Shown in pieces: positions 13,386 through 23,208 of a DNA stretch of 64,000 bases. The number at the start of each line of letters is the position of its first letter. Position 1 is the first letter of the stretch. The DNA comes from Corallochytrium limacisporum (taxonomy: Eukaryota > Opisthokonta): contig PDIP01000036.1 in the NCBI GenBank assembly GCA_002811645.1, positions 247,506 through 311,505 on the forward strand, read 5' to 3'. The translations under genes were made by a program, and so were the position numbers. The notes under the pieces were generated by a model. The model was not told where the DNA came from, did not search any database, and worked only from the letters and a program-made list of their open reading frames with translations.

Positions 13386-16300
13386 CGCCGATTCCTTACT
13401 CGGCACCTACGCACACAGCTGGCCTGTGTCTATTCAACTTGCGCGGTACCCCCTCCTAGAAGTGGCGAGAGGAGCTCAGGGAGAAAAAGAAGTAAACGGA
13501 GAACCCTTCGTTTCACTTCACCCTACCCAGTTCCCACCTGCAACCAACACGTTTGAAACTTTTCCCATTTTGCTCTCATACTTCGTTTCTGGCTCAAGTT
13601 TTTCTCAAGTCTTTGCCATAGCATATTTTCCCCTTTCAACATATTCAATCATTTTCATATATTTACTTTCAGAGATTGAGAGAACGAACCCATATATGCG
13701 CCGAAACCACTACTATTGAAAAGCTCTTCAACATCGATATCATTAACGTTAAGCACAATATCTTGCATACTCAATATATTTAAGCTACAAAGTATCCATC
13801 ATTTTTTCCTCTCGACTATATAGTTCCTCTTACATGTTTTCGTCATCAGTCCTTGGGTTCGCAGCCATACTATCTATTTGCCTGAACACTTGTTACACGA
13901 GGACCATCTCCCATCATCATAATTCGATTCTCGGCACTGCGGTTCGCTGCGTGCGGTCATATATACTTATATGTATATGTGCACCATAGACACAGCATTT
14001 CCATCACCAAGCTTCGGCACCTTGGAAATGGCGGTTGAACTACATACGGACACCATGTGAAGATGCTCAAGTATGACATATGCGGCGCATGCATACGGCG
14101 GGTACAAGTCCCAAGTTGTTGAATCCCCGCATATATGGTCAACACCGGTTGGCCTGCAATGATATAGGCTTCGCACCATTCAAACCACAGTCCTAATGCG
14201 TTTGCTTGTAATTGAGCTTGTCCAGGGCAATTACAAGCATCGGGTACTTTGCGTGCCTGCTGCTGCGAGCGCCGCGGGGAGGGTGCGTTTACGAGGTTCG
14301 CATGATCAAAGAGCACCCGATTGGCATACATACAAAGGCAGAAAGCCAGAAGTAACGGTTGCATACCGTCATCTAGCCATAGGAGTCACACCAAAACCTG
14401 ATCTGGTGCAGTGAGTCGACTGCTAGCTCTTGGTGTTCTCAAGATCTTCCACTTCGCTCTCCTTCTTTGCAGCCGGCTGCAAAATTCGGCCCCCGATGGC
14501 ACCCCGTCGAGAGCGCGGTCCGTCGGGGTATTGCGTAATACTTTGGGTACTGAAAGTACTCTGTCCTTCCTCTCGGGCTTTCCTCACCTGGCCGCTCCGG
14601 CTCCGTTTCCGTGTGTCTCACTTCGTTCTCATTCCTGGTCACTTAGGAGAACGTGCCGCACATGACACACAGACTCACTACAGCAGGCGGCAGCCAAAGC
14701 CAAGCGGGGAGCGGGGGTGTCCGATTGGGAACAGAACCCCCCAACCGCCTCGGTTGCTGCCCCACTGCCCCCCCCCCTCCCCCTTGTATTCTTCCTTGGG
14801 CCCAGCTCTTTGGAATCTTGTGCCGCTGCTGGGCGGGTAAGTAGTAGTACTGTTCTGCTCCTGTTTTACCGCTTTCCCACTCATCCCGTTCTCCCTTACC
14901 TCGGTTCAGGGTCTGGCACAAGGGAAGAAAATATTAAGGCAAAGCCAAAGCCCATCTACCAGGGTGCTGGTGCCGTACTTTTCTGCGGCAAGTGCAGTAC
15001 GACGAGAACCGTAGGCGAGGCATCTGACTCCTGCGCGACCGCTTATTTTGTCGCCCGGTTCTCCATATTTATTCTGTGTAAATCTAGGCCCAAGGTCCCA
15101 GCTCTGGGTCCATAAAGAGCAGCGTTGCAAGGTCCAGCGGGACTCGGCTGAGGTTTTTCAGTCGTCAACGGGCGGTCCGTACAAAAGAGTACAGAACAGG
15201 CGACGGGAAGGTGGCAGGTGCGACACGCTGCAAGCTTTGCTGAACAGCAGCAGTCCACTTAACAGCGGACTTGCTGTCATTCCGGGGCGCCGGATGAAAC
15301 GAACGGGTAGGTGGCGCCCGATTCTCTCATTAGTAGGGTCAATGTTTTGGTGGGGCGGCGGCGTGCTTTAGTTATGTCCCTCTGTGCCAAGGAGAGCAAA
15401 AAAAGAAAACAAAAAAAAAAAAAATTGCCCAAGGTAAGCAAAGGGGAGGCTGGGCTGGGCTGGGCAGGCCGGGAAGCCAGTGTAAGCTAGATTTTCTGTG
15501 TTCCAGGCCGCGCCCGAGGGATTCAGCTTCGTGTTTTGCTTATGGTGCTTTTTCCATTTGTTGGACCCCGCGGCTGTGGGTGTGAGTTGGTCAGTATAGT
15601 GTACAGGGTGTCTCTTCTAATTAGGCTGTGGCTTGCTGAGGCCTTTTTGCTACCACACCGCTCTATGGCCAAATAGAACCAAAAAGAAACAAAGAAAGGG
15701 TCGCAACAAGGAGAAAAAAAACAACAAAAAAATTGGCCCGTTGTCATTCAAATTATCCAAATTCTTGCACTCAAAGCATAGCTTGCGATAAGCCGCCTCC
15801 CCTGTTCCAGCGCGGGCGGGCATTATCGGATGACCGTTCGGGGTTCTCCGAGGCAGCGATTAGACAGTAATGACGGAACAGTTGAAGAAAATATCACCGT
15901 GTCCTCCCGCTTATTCCAGTGTTTTTTTATGAAGCGCGGTGAATTTTGAAGGCAGCAAGGATATGATCCAAGGATGCCATAGTGAATAGACCGCGAGAAC
16001 TTCTCCCTCTGCAAAGACATCAGGCTTTCGTACGTACTGCAATCGACAAGGCATCAACAGTGTAACATTTTCTGAAACAGGAGATAGGATGGTTTGAAAC
16101 AGTTCCTTCATTCAGTATTAAAAAGTTGGTTGTTGAGCATTGCTTTGTTGGTTTGGGGGATGCATCGAACGACCAGGACGGCAGCAACAGACAACACACC
16201 CCGGAACCGAGAGAGCTCGACCCTACCCAAAAAACCTGCCCAACCCGGACCCGACCCACCCCCTCGGGCGTACGCACTTGGACAGCGAGACCACTTTACA

Positions 16301-17126
16301 GGCAGCACCAGTTCTCCCGAGAAAGGTGGGGCTTGCAGGGGTGCCATCGTCCGCAGCCCTTGGACGCGGAGAGAAGTCGGTGCTTGCGGGGCGATGGATC
16401 TGTCCACACGTGTCTTTCCACACAAGTCAGCACTCAGTTAGTCAGTATGTGCTAAGGCTAACTCTTCGACACCAAGTATCATTTTGATGGTTGGTGCTTA
16501 CTGCACAAGTCACCCACTGCTTACTACGTGCATGGACGGCACAGGCTTCAACAGCACTCCCCCACAGCGCCCCCAAACTAGGGACAGCGCTACCCTGTGT
16601 TCGGACCCCATGGCGCCCCTACACAACAACACATCTCTGTGCACGATCTTCTCGGCGGTCCAAACGCACTGAAATTAAGCCGCCGCGATACCGACTTTTC
16701 GGAGGTGCACCCCGGCCCGGCCCGACCCAAACCAGCAGGATACTCGGGTTACCTTTTTCAGACGACGTGCTTCTGTTTCAATACACACAGCACAGACGCC
16801 AATTCTCCAGCATTGCACTATCTTCAAGTCCGTCTTGGTAGGCGGACTTTACCTACCAGATTATGGGGTGCTGTTGAAAGGCAATTTTGCGAATACGGTC
16901 ATTTCACTACCAAGGGATCGGGGCGATCGATTGGGCGGCACGTTTTTTTGTGCCCTTCATTTGCAGCTCTTGGGGTACACACGGAACAAGAAGATCGCAT
17001 TAGCACCAAAGCTGTCGGCAGTGGCTAATCGACTCTGTACATCTGATGATGTCTCATGATGAAGAATGTAGCTAGTATACTTGGGTTTGGAGATGTCTAG
17101 ACATGAACCTTCATGTTGCTTCCTTG
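13386..17126. other. Non-coding stretch, low complexity
   Basis: No supportable gene. The longest frames are Pro/Arg/Ser-rich translations of GC-rich or homopolymer DNA. It contains a C10 run (14768-14777), an A14 run (15411-15424) and a short GGGCT tandem array (about 15449-15465). No tRNA or rRNA was recognised. Confidence 0.6.
14768..14777. repeat. Homopolymer C10 tract
   Basis: Ten consecutive C followed by T and a further block of five C, in AT/GC-mixed intergenic DNA. Confidence 0.85.
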
Positions 17127-18695
17127 TTAGTCTTCCATGGCCTCCAGGGTGCTGTTAGATGCCACAGTACGGGCATCGTTGAAGAAACTGTTGGGGTGTT
17201 CGACCAAGTTTTGCTTGCCATATCGGGCCTCAAAGTACTTTGAGCAGCCAAGCTGATAGTGTTTCTGCTTCGCATTCAACAGAATGGATTCTGCGGAAGC
17301 GGCATCAATGCCATGGCGATGCAACATAGCCCTCAGATTGGATTGATCAAAGTGACGGAAGGGACATCCGTGCGTGTCTCCAGCGCCAGGCTGGTTGCTC
17401 ATAATGATGGCATTGCAGCTCATGGGCGTGTAGTTGGTGCGCTTACCCTCCATACCATAGTTGTGCCGAATGTTATATGCATAGCCCTGCTGAAACTTCT
17501 GTTCTGTCATTTTCTTAGTGAACTCGTCGCGCCAGAACTTCAGAGCGTCGTCCAGACTGAGACCAATGCCCTTGATGAAGAGACCCAGCTGTTGGCGACC
17601 GAAATGCTTCAGATGGTGATCCTTGCGCAGAGTGTCGAACAGATTGCGCATACATGGAGGGAAGTAGAGCTCGGACAGTTCGTCAAGCATGGCTAGAGTG
17701 ACCTTCCCCTGGCTATCATCCATAGAGAAATCACGCTTGGTGGACATGGTGCTCAAATCCTGGAGCATCCCTTCCAGACGTTCTTCTTCTCCGATATGGG
17801 GCAGCGCACGCGATGTTGCTGCCAGTGCCTCGTTCACACGCATGCGGAACACACCACTAACAAGACTGACCAGCTCCTTGCGGGGTACGTAGGCATTGCC
17901 GTCTCGAAGGAAGACCTTACGCATGCTAACTAGTCGCAATGCTTCCTCGAAAGGAATCACAAAATACTCCGTGTCTTCGGCCTCCGTAAGTCCGGCAAAG
18001 CTGGCATTCGTTAGCTCTTGGGCGTACTTCATCTTCTCGGACTCAAGAATCGGAGTGTAATGCATGTTACAATCGTCGAAGAACTGAGCCACATCCCTAT
18101 GGTACTCCTCGAAACGGAAAGCAAACAGATCACGCTCCTGCTGGAGGAACCACCGCCTCATTTCCTCTGAGCGGCAGTACGCTAGACGCAAGATGTAGTG
18201 GCCAATGTGGTCATCACGACGAGCCTTTTTGTACAGCTCCACAGATGCAGTATTTGATAGGTCATCAGGACGCAAAGATTCACCAGTACCGAATGTACTC
18301 TTTAGCGCAGTACGTACGGATCTCTTGAACTCATCTGAAGTCGTATTGTTGGCAGAAATGTAACGCGCTTTGTCGATTTCCTTCAGCAAAGCCACACGCT
18401 GGAGCCCCAGTTCCTCGAATTCTTCTAATGTGATTTCATATGTAGGGGGAATGTCGTACAACGTGATACGACACGGCAATGCGGCCGTTGTCGACAATCC
18501 TCTCTGAACGGCATCAGCTTTCAGTCCGAAACCACCCTTGGTACGGGACTGTCCACGGGTACCGTGCCCTGACTTGCCCACACTACCCTTCGGCTTAGTG
18601 ATGCCCTTGCTGAGCAGAGTACCCGCTGACTTGGCTCCCTGCTGATTCTGCTGCCGCGGTTCGAGGCCCGCCGAAAGTTGAAGAGCGCTCAACAT
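17127..18695 (-). CDS. PRIM2: DNA primase large subunit
   Basis: 522 aa from the ATG at 18695; the frame is open a further 13 codons to a GTG, which I reject as a start. This is the regulatory, Fe-S subunit of the primase heterodimer within DNA polymerase alpha-primase, making RNA primers in the nucleus. Residues 1-75 are a Gly/Lys/Gln-rich tail absent from the human protein (509 aa). The N-terminal helical domain includes DHIGHYILRLAYC and RRWFLQQE. The C-terminal domain carries four cluster cysteines, C348 (YFPPCMRN), C427 (PMSC), C444 (HGCPFRH) and C484 (LGCSKYFE). Their spacing of 79, 17 and 40 nearly equals that of human PRIM2 (80, 17, 40). HLKHFGRQQLGLFIKGIGL is the other hallmark. Single exon. 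It lies in tandem with MRPS10 upstream (618 nt); a perfect 12-bp inverted repeat sits 167-198 nt upstream of the ATG. Confidence 0.97.
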   Translation of the reverse strand: MLSALQLSAGLEPRQQNQQGAKSAGTLLSKGITKPKGSVGKSGHGTRGQSRTKGGFGLKADAVQRGLSTTAALPCRITLYDIPPTYEITLEEFEELGLQRVALLKEIDKARYISANNTTSDEFKRSVRTALKSTFGTGESLRPDDLSNTASVELYKKARRDDHIGHYILRLAYCRSEEMRRWFLQQERDLFAFRFEEYHRDVAQFFDDCNMHYTPILESEKMKYAQELTNASFAGLTEAEDTEYFVIPFEEALRLVSMRKVFLRDGNAYVPRKELVSLVSGVFRMRVNEALAATSRALPHIGEEERLEGMLQDLSTMSTKRDFSMDDSQGKVTLAMLDELSELYFPPCMRNLFDTLRKDHHLKHFGRQQLGLFIKGIGLSLDDALKFWRDEFTKKMTEQKFQQGYAYNIRHNYGMEGKRTNYTPMSCNAIIMSNQPGAGDTHGCPFRHFDQSNLRAMLHRHGIDAASAESILLNAKQKHYQLGCSKYFEARYGKQNLVEHPNSFFNDARTVASNSTLEAMED

Positions 18696-19313
18696 GATAC
18701 CATATCCAAAGGCAAGCGTGTGTTTTGATTTCACTCCGATCTATATGTAGAGCACAATGAGAGAAGTGGGAAACTTGTACCAATAAAATTAGTGTCAAAT
18801 AACTTTCATGTGTTTCGTTTTGTCCACGTACATCGGCAAGGTCACATCACGTTCTCCCCTGAGTTCAGACGATACTCTGCGATCGTCTGAACTTTCTCGC
18901 CGAATGGAAGGGGCGGGTTGGGTAGGGGCAGTGTCCAAATTTTCGCGCCACAATGTACCGTAGTTAAACTAAGCGGCGTATGAGTTCGGGGCCCCTTTTG
19001 CCACAAGCACCTTTCGGAAAGCGCGTGGAGCTGAACCGGCAGCTCTGATCGTCTGCTGTGAATAGCAGCAGTAGTTTTTCACTGTGCAACCAAAAAGCTT
19101 TCGCGCGTCTTTCTACTCTTAGTCGTTTCTGGGCCGAGCGGGTCTGGGCCGAATAATCTGCGACCCATGAATTTAATGACTATGGCGATTCGAATCAAAA
19201 CTATAATCATAAAAATCATATGATCTAAACAGGTACCGGGCCCGACACTTCCAGTTTGTACGTCATGTTTTGTTGTTTATGGCGATGGGTTTAGGTTACA
19301 TGGTAAAGTCTGA
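18696..19313. other. Intergenic region between PRIM2 and MRPS10
   Basis: 618 nt between two minus-strand genes, so it holds the PRIM2 5' region and the MRPS10 3' end. Apart from the hairpin at 18862-18893 I see no feature; the most AT-rich part is 19170-19230. Confidence 0.6.
18862..18893. repeat. Perfect 12-bp inverted repeat (hairpin)
   Basis: AGTTCAGACGAT (18862-18873), an 8-nt spacer, then ATCGTCTGAACT (18882-18893). The arms are exactly complementary and a G-T wobble would extend the stem by one. It lies about 170 nt upstream of the PRIM2 ATG. It could be a hairpin in the 5' leader or a dyad protein-binding site. Confidence 0.85.
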
Positions 19314-20369
19314 CTATGCGGCAACGGACTTGCTCTTCTTGGGTTGCTTCTCCTCTGTGTCGACCTTCTGTGCGGTTTCTTGTGCTTTCTGCTTGTCCGG
19401 CGTGGCATCCAGATCCAGATCCACAATTTCGTACTCATCGATGGAGACGAGTAAGTGCTGCGGAGCTTTCTCCTGCAAATATGTCTTGAAAATGTGATAA
19501 GGCCGCTCAGCAACATTGAAAATCTCTACCTTCCGATGATAGGACCGTGTCTCGTAATGGCGCTTATGCTGTTTCTTTACAAAAGGTGCCTTGAGCAGAA
19601 CGAATTTCTCAGTTTCGCGCTCGACCACACCAATCTTCTTCATGCCAATATGCAATTCAATTGCGGCCCTCTGCATGAGCTCAACAAAGGCACCGATTGT
19701 TTTGGGATCGTGAGACTTAATCTCAAACACACCCCGCATCACTTTGTCCTTCTCAGGTACTCGGCACAATTTTATCCATTCCTGCTTCTTGACTTCCCAT
19801 TCACTGGGAGCCGGCTGTCCTCCGCCCAGCATATGGTCCAGTACACCTCGAGCCGGTAAGCTGTCGTCTCCTTGGAAGCCAGTAGGTACTTTGTGGAAGA
19901 TGTAGCCCATGTCATCTGGTAATAATTCACCTTCACTTTCAGGCACAGCTTCTGACTCTATGGGCTTCTCGTGCTCCTTCTCAGCTCTGACACTTTGGAA
20001 GGGCTGCTCGGGCTCGGGATGCATGGGTGCCTGTCCAACAGCATCGTTAGCGTCGAGCGCTGAATCCATTTCCACAACGGGTTCCTTAGGATGTGGATCA
20101 TTCTCACTTCCTTCCATACCGTCATCTAGGGGCGCCTCACCTGTCACTTTTGCCTTGATTCCCTTGTCCTTCTTTGCCGTGGGATCTTTCCCATTGCTGT
20201 CGCCACCCGTTGTGCTGAAACTTCGACAAAACAAGTCTGTTGAGTGTTGCGTACCCCATATTTTGACCAGATTCTGAGAATATTCTGACTTTGGCTTGAC
20301 CAAGCCGGCCGAAATGCCTTGGCGAACCGTTCCCAGTCGCAGCGTCCGGGACAGAATTGTCCGCCTCAT
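19314..20369 (-). CDS. MRPS10: Mitochondrial small-subunit ribosomal protein uS10m
   Basis: 351 aa from the ATG at 20369; the frame extends 18 codons upstream only to a GTG. The N-terminus (MRRTILSRTLRLGTVRQG) is basic and Ser/Thr-rich like a mitochondrial presequence. Residues 55-160 are acidic and low complexity. The S10 domain covers about 212-312 and includes VFEIKSHDPKTIG, KFVLLKAPFVKKQHK and YETRSYHRKVEIF, closely following human MRPS10 (KKHRVQYEMRTLYR region) in order and spacing. The C-terminus is a Lys/Gln/Glu-rich tail. The protein sits in the head of the mitoribosomal small subunit. It is longer than human MRPS10 (about 200 aa) because of the acidic linker. Mitochondrial mL48 also has an S10 fold, but the motifs fit MRPS10 better. 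The fumarase gene diverges from it across 990 nt. Confidence 0.9.
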   Translation of the reverse strand: MRRTILSRTLRLGTVRQGISAGLVKPKSEYSQNLVKIWGTQHSTDLFCRSFSTTGGDSNGKDPTAKKDKGIKAKVTGEAPLDDGMEGSENDPHPKEPVVEMDSALDANDAVGQAPMHPEPEQPFQSVRAEKEHEKPIESEAVPESEGELLPDDMGYIFHKVPTGFQGDDSLPARGVLDHMLGGGQPAPSEWEVKKQEWIKLCRVPEKDKVMRGVFEIKSHDPKTIGAFVELMQRAAIELHIGMKKIGVVERETEKFVLLKAPFVKKQHKRHYETRSYHRKVEIFNVAERPYHIFKTYLQEKAPQHLLVSIDEYEIVDLDLDATPDKQKAQETAQKVDTEEKQPKKSKSVAA

Positions 20370-21359
20370 GATGTTTCTACAGTTTAGGTTCAGTCCCCTA
20401 CACCATTGTTCTCCAACCGTCACAATTTTTGGTAGATCTCGACTTGGCCAAATCCCAACATACGATCATTCTTAGACACACCAAATACAGCCTGAAATAG
20501 TCGTTTTGTTGACCAGTGTGCAAATAAACTGCTACTGCTTCGTCGCTCCCCGGTGTCCTAGTTCGCCTTCCCTTTTGGCCGTCGCCGTCGCCACCCATCC
20601 ATCCACGCGACCTGCGCACCACCGACCTTACATTCACTATTGCCCATTGCTGCAGAGGCCATGTGATAGCCAACAAGCCAACGGGCCAAACGGGAGACCC
20701 CCCGGGGGGGGGGGGAGCCAGTGCTCCCCAACACTGCAGGCACAGAGAAAGAGGAGTTTGGCATTTAATGATCATAAAATATTGATCATTTCCAAAATTC
20801 TGAGGCAGGTGAGGTATTCTTTTTATTTTGGGCAACACTGACTAAGGGGGAGGTCTCGGTCACCATGGGCTCTCCTCTCTCGCTGGGGGGAGGGGAGGGG
20901 GGACCCCCGTTCTCAGGGGCTCCGGATAGCACGAGATGTGTTCTTATCCTTGTGAACAGTTTGGGTCCTTTCTATTTTTATTCCGCTGAACGGATCGTAC
21001 ATTTTGAACTGTGGTTTGGTAACACTTCCTGGTGCGGGAGGGGTGCGGATCTCGCAAGGCGGTGGAAAGAGCACGGGGTTGGAACAAACTGCGTGCGGAT
21101 CGTGGAATGGAGGCTGGGGACACGGTCATGTAAACATCTCCAAAGCAAGGTTCTCTGTGGATACTGGAAATGATACGAGAGCATCGAACAAAGTGTAGAA
21201 TACGAACATATTGTTGCCTTCGTGTCCTACAGGTAAGCCTGCACTTCGGGGTACGAGAAGCAGTAATGTTTCATATCCCCACAACGAACATAACTGAAAA
21301 AGTGTTACATCTGCCAGTTTGAGTCGAACTGCAGATCGTGGATTCGGGCAACAGTTACA
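20370..21359. other. Divergent promoter region, MRPS10 / fumarase
   Basis: 990 nt between two divergent genes for mitochondrial proteins; presumably it holds both promoters. It contains C6 followed directly by G12 (20698-20715) and a G-rich block at 20884-20906. No open frame in it resembles a protein. Confidence 0.6.
20698..20715. repeat. C6-G12 tract (self-complementary)
   Basis: Six C followed immediately by twelve G, in the motif GACCCCCCGGGG... The same motif occurs at 37011-37031 upstream of TRAP1. It can fold on itself or form G-quadruplex-type structures on the plus strand. Confidence 0.85.
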
Positions 21360-23096
21360 ATGCTTTCCCTCGCAGCTCAGCGTGCCAATTCAGCTCAGCG
21401 CACTCTGAGCACAGTGGCGAAGACCGTCGGCTGCTACGCTACAGCAGCGAGCAAGCCTAAACCGGCTGTGCCTGACTTCCACTACCAGCCTCTATTGGAG
21501 ACGACGGGCCCTCATGACGTACCATGGAAGAAGGTCACTAGCGACGGTGTTCAGGTGAAGAACATCGATGGTAAGAAGATCTTGGAGGTCGACGGTTCCG
21601 CCATCACTGCTCTTACCACGGAAGGATTCATTGATATTGCTCATCTTCTCCGTCCGGCCCATTTGGAGTCTCTGGCCAACATCCTGAAGGATCCGGAGGC
21701 TAGCAAGAATGACCGATTCGTAGCCCTGGAGTTGCTCAAAAACGCCAATATTGCTGCTGGTATGGTCCTCCCTGGATGTCAGGACACAGGCACGGCCATC
21801 GTTATGGGCAAAAAGGGACAGTACGTGTGGACCGATGGTCAGGACGAGTCTCATATCTCTCGAGGTGTCTACGAGACCTATACCAAGAAAAACTTACGCT
21901 ACTCTCAGGTTAGCCCGGTGGATATGTTCACTGAGAAGAACACTGGAACTAATTTGCCAGCCCAGATTGATCTCTACGCCACCGCCGGCAACGAGTACAA
22001 CTTTCAATTCATCGCCAAGGGCGGCGGCAGTGCCAACAAAACATTCCTGTTCCAACAGACCAAGGCTGTTCTGAACGAGGAAGCCCTCACCAATTTCCTC
22101 TACGAAAAGATCCAGACCCTTGGCACTGCTGCTTGCCCACCCTACCACCTTGCCGTCGTTATTGGTGGTCTCAGTGCTGAACTGAACCTTAAGGCTGTGA
22201 AGATGGCCTCCACTAAGTACCTCGACAACCTGCACACATCTGGTAATGAGTTCGGACGGGCGTTCCGGGATCTCGAATGGGAAGAGCGTATCCACAAAAT
22301 GACTCAAAAGCTTGGCATCGGGGCTCAATTTGGTGGCAAGTACTTCTGCCACGACGTACGAGTGATTCGCTTCCCCCGCCACGGTGCCAGCTGCCCCGTT
22401 GGCATTGGTGTTAGCTGCAGTGCTGACCGTCAGGCACTTGGAAAGATTACTGAGGAGGGAGTCTTCCTTGAACAACTGGAGACTAACCCCTCAAAGTACC
22501 TCCCGGATGTCAGTGAGACTCATCTTGATGAAAATACTGAGGTCGTGCAAATCGATCTGGACCAGCCCATGAGCAGCATTCTCAAGACTCTGAGCCAGTA
22601 TCCAGTCGCTACCCGTGTGAGCCTGAGCGGTTCTCTGGTCGTTGCCCGCGATATCGCCCATGCTAAGCTTTTGGAGCGCATGAAGTCGGGCCAAGGCCTT
22701 CCTGACTACATCAAGGACAAGATGATATACTACGCCGGTCCCGCTAAGACCCCTGAAGGATACGCCAGCGGTTCCTTTGGTCCTACCACGGCTGGTCGTA
22801 TGGACTCCTACGTCCCAGAGTTCATGAAGGAGGGAGGTTCCATGGTCACTTTGGCAAAGGGTAACCGGAGCCGCGGTGTCACGAAGGCCTGCAAAGAACA
22901 CGGTGGTTTCTACCTCGGATCTATTGGTGGCCCTGCTGCCATCCTCGCGCAAAACAATATTAAGAACGTTGAGGTACTGGAGTACCCTGAGCTGGGCATG
23001 GAAGCCATCTGGAGCATTCGTGTGGAGAACTTCCCTGCATTCATTGTTGTTGATGACAAGGGCAATGATTTCTTTGCCAAGTGGCAGGGAGCTTAA
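21360..23096 (+). CDS. Class I (iron-sulfur) fumarate hydratase, mitochondrial
   Basis: 578 aa, one exon, ATG start. It hydrates fumarate to malate in the TCA cycle using a labile 4Fe-4S cluster. The first ~30 residues ([20 protein letters not shown]) lack acids and contain Arg/Ser, a good mitochondrial presequence. Cluster cysteines are C140 (LPGCQDTGT), C259 (GTAACPPYH) and C353 (VSCSADRQ); the 119- and 94-residue spacings equal those I recall for the Leishmania enzyme. Other class I signatures are [10 protein letters not shown] (220-228), the central HLAVVIGG (263-270) and, in the C-terminal domain, [11 protein letters not shown] and [12 protein letters not shown]. Length matches the two-domain eukaryotic/bacterial single-chain form. 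Animals and fungi normally use the unrelated class II enzyme, so this gene marks a lineage that kept or acquired the bacterial type. Codon use looks like that of its neighbours. It converges with the ArfGAP gene, 112 nt between stops. Confidence 0.97.
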   Translation: MLSLAAQRANSAQRTLSTVAKTVGCYATAASKPKPAVPDFHYQPLLETTGPHDVPWKKVTSDGVQVKNIDGKKILEVDGSAITALTTEGFIDIAHLLRPAHLESLANILKDPEASKNDRFVALELLKNANIAAGMVLPGCQDTGTAIVMGKKGQYVWTDGQDESHISRGVYETYTKKNLRYSQVSPVDMFTEKNTGTNLPAQIDLYATAGNEYNFQFIAKGGGSANKTFLFQQTKAVLNEEALTNFLYEKIQTLGTAACPPYHLAVVIGGLSAELNLKAVKMASTKYLDNLHTSGNEFGRAFRDLEWEERIHKMTQKLGIGAQFGGKYFCHDVRVIRFPRHGASCPVGIGVSCSADRQALGKITEEGVFLEQLETNPSKYLPDVSETHLDENTEVVQIDLDQPMSSILKTLSQYPVATRVSLSGSLVVARDIAHAKLLERMKSGQGLPDYIKDKMIYYAGPAKTPEGYASGSFGPTTAGRMDSYVPEFMKEGGSMVTLAKGNRSRGVTKACKEHGGFYLGSIGGPAAILAQNNIKNVEVLEYPELGMEAIWSIRVENFPAFIVVDDKGNDFFAKWQGA

Positions 23097-23208
23097 ACTG
23101 CAAAGTCCACAGATATACACACCATGCTTGAAAAGTTAAAAACTTACATTCAATACATCTCTGACATTTCTACTAGGTGTATATTATCATAGAAGATTTT
23201 CAATTCCG

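Noticed and set aside
18696-18734. Upstream extension of PRIM2 to a GTG codon
   Set aside because: A nuclear eukaryotic gene is expected to use ATG, and the added residues are not conserved in the family.
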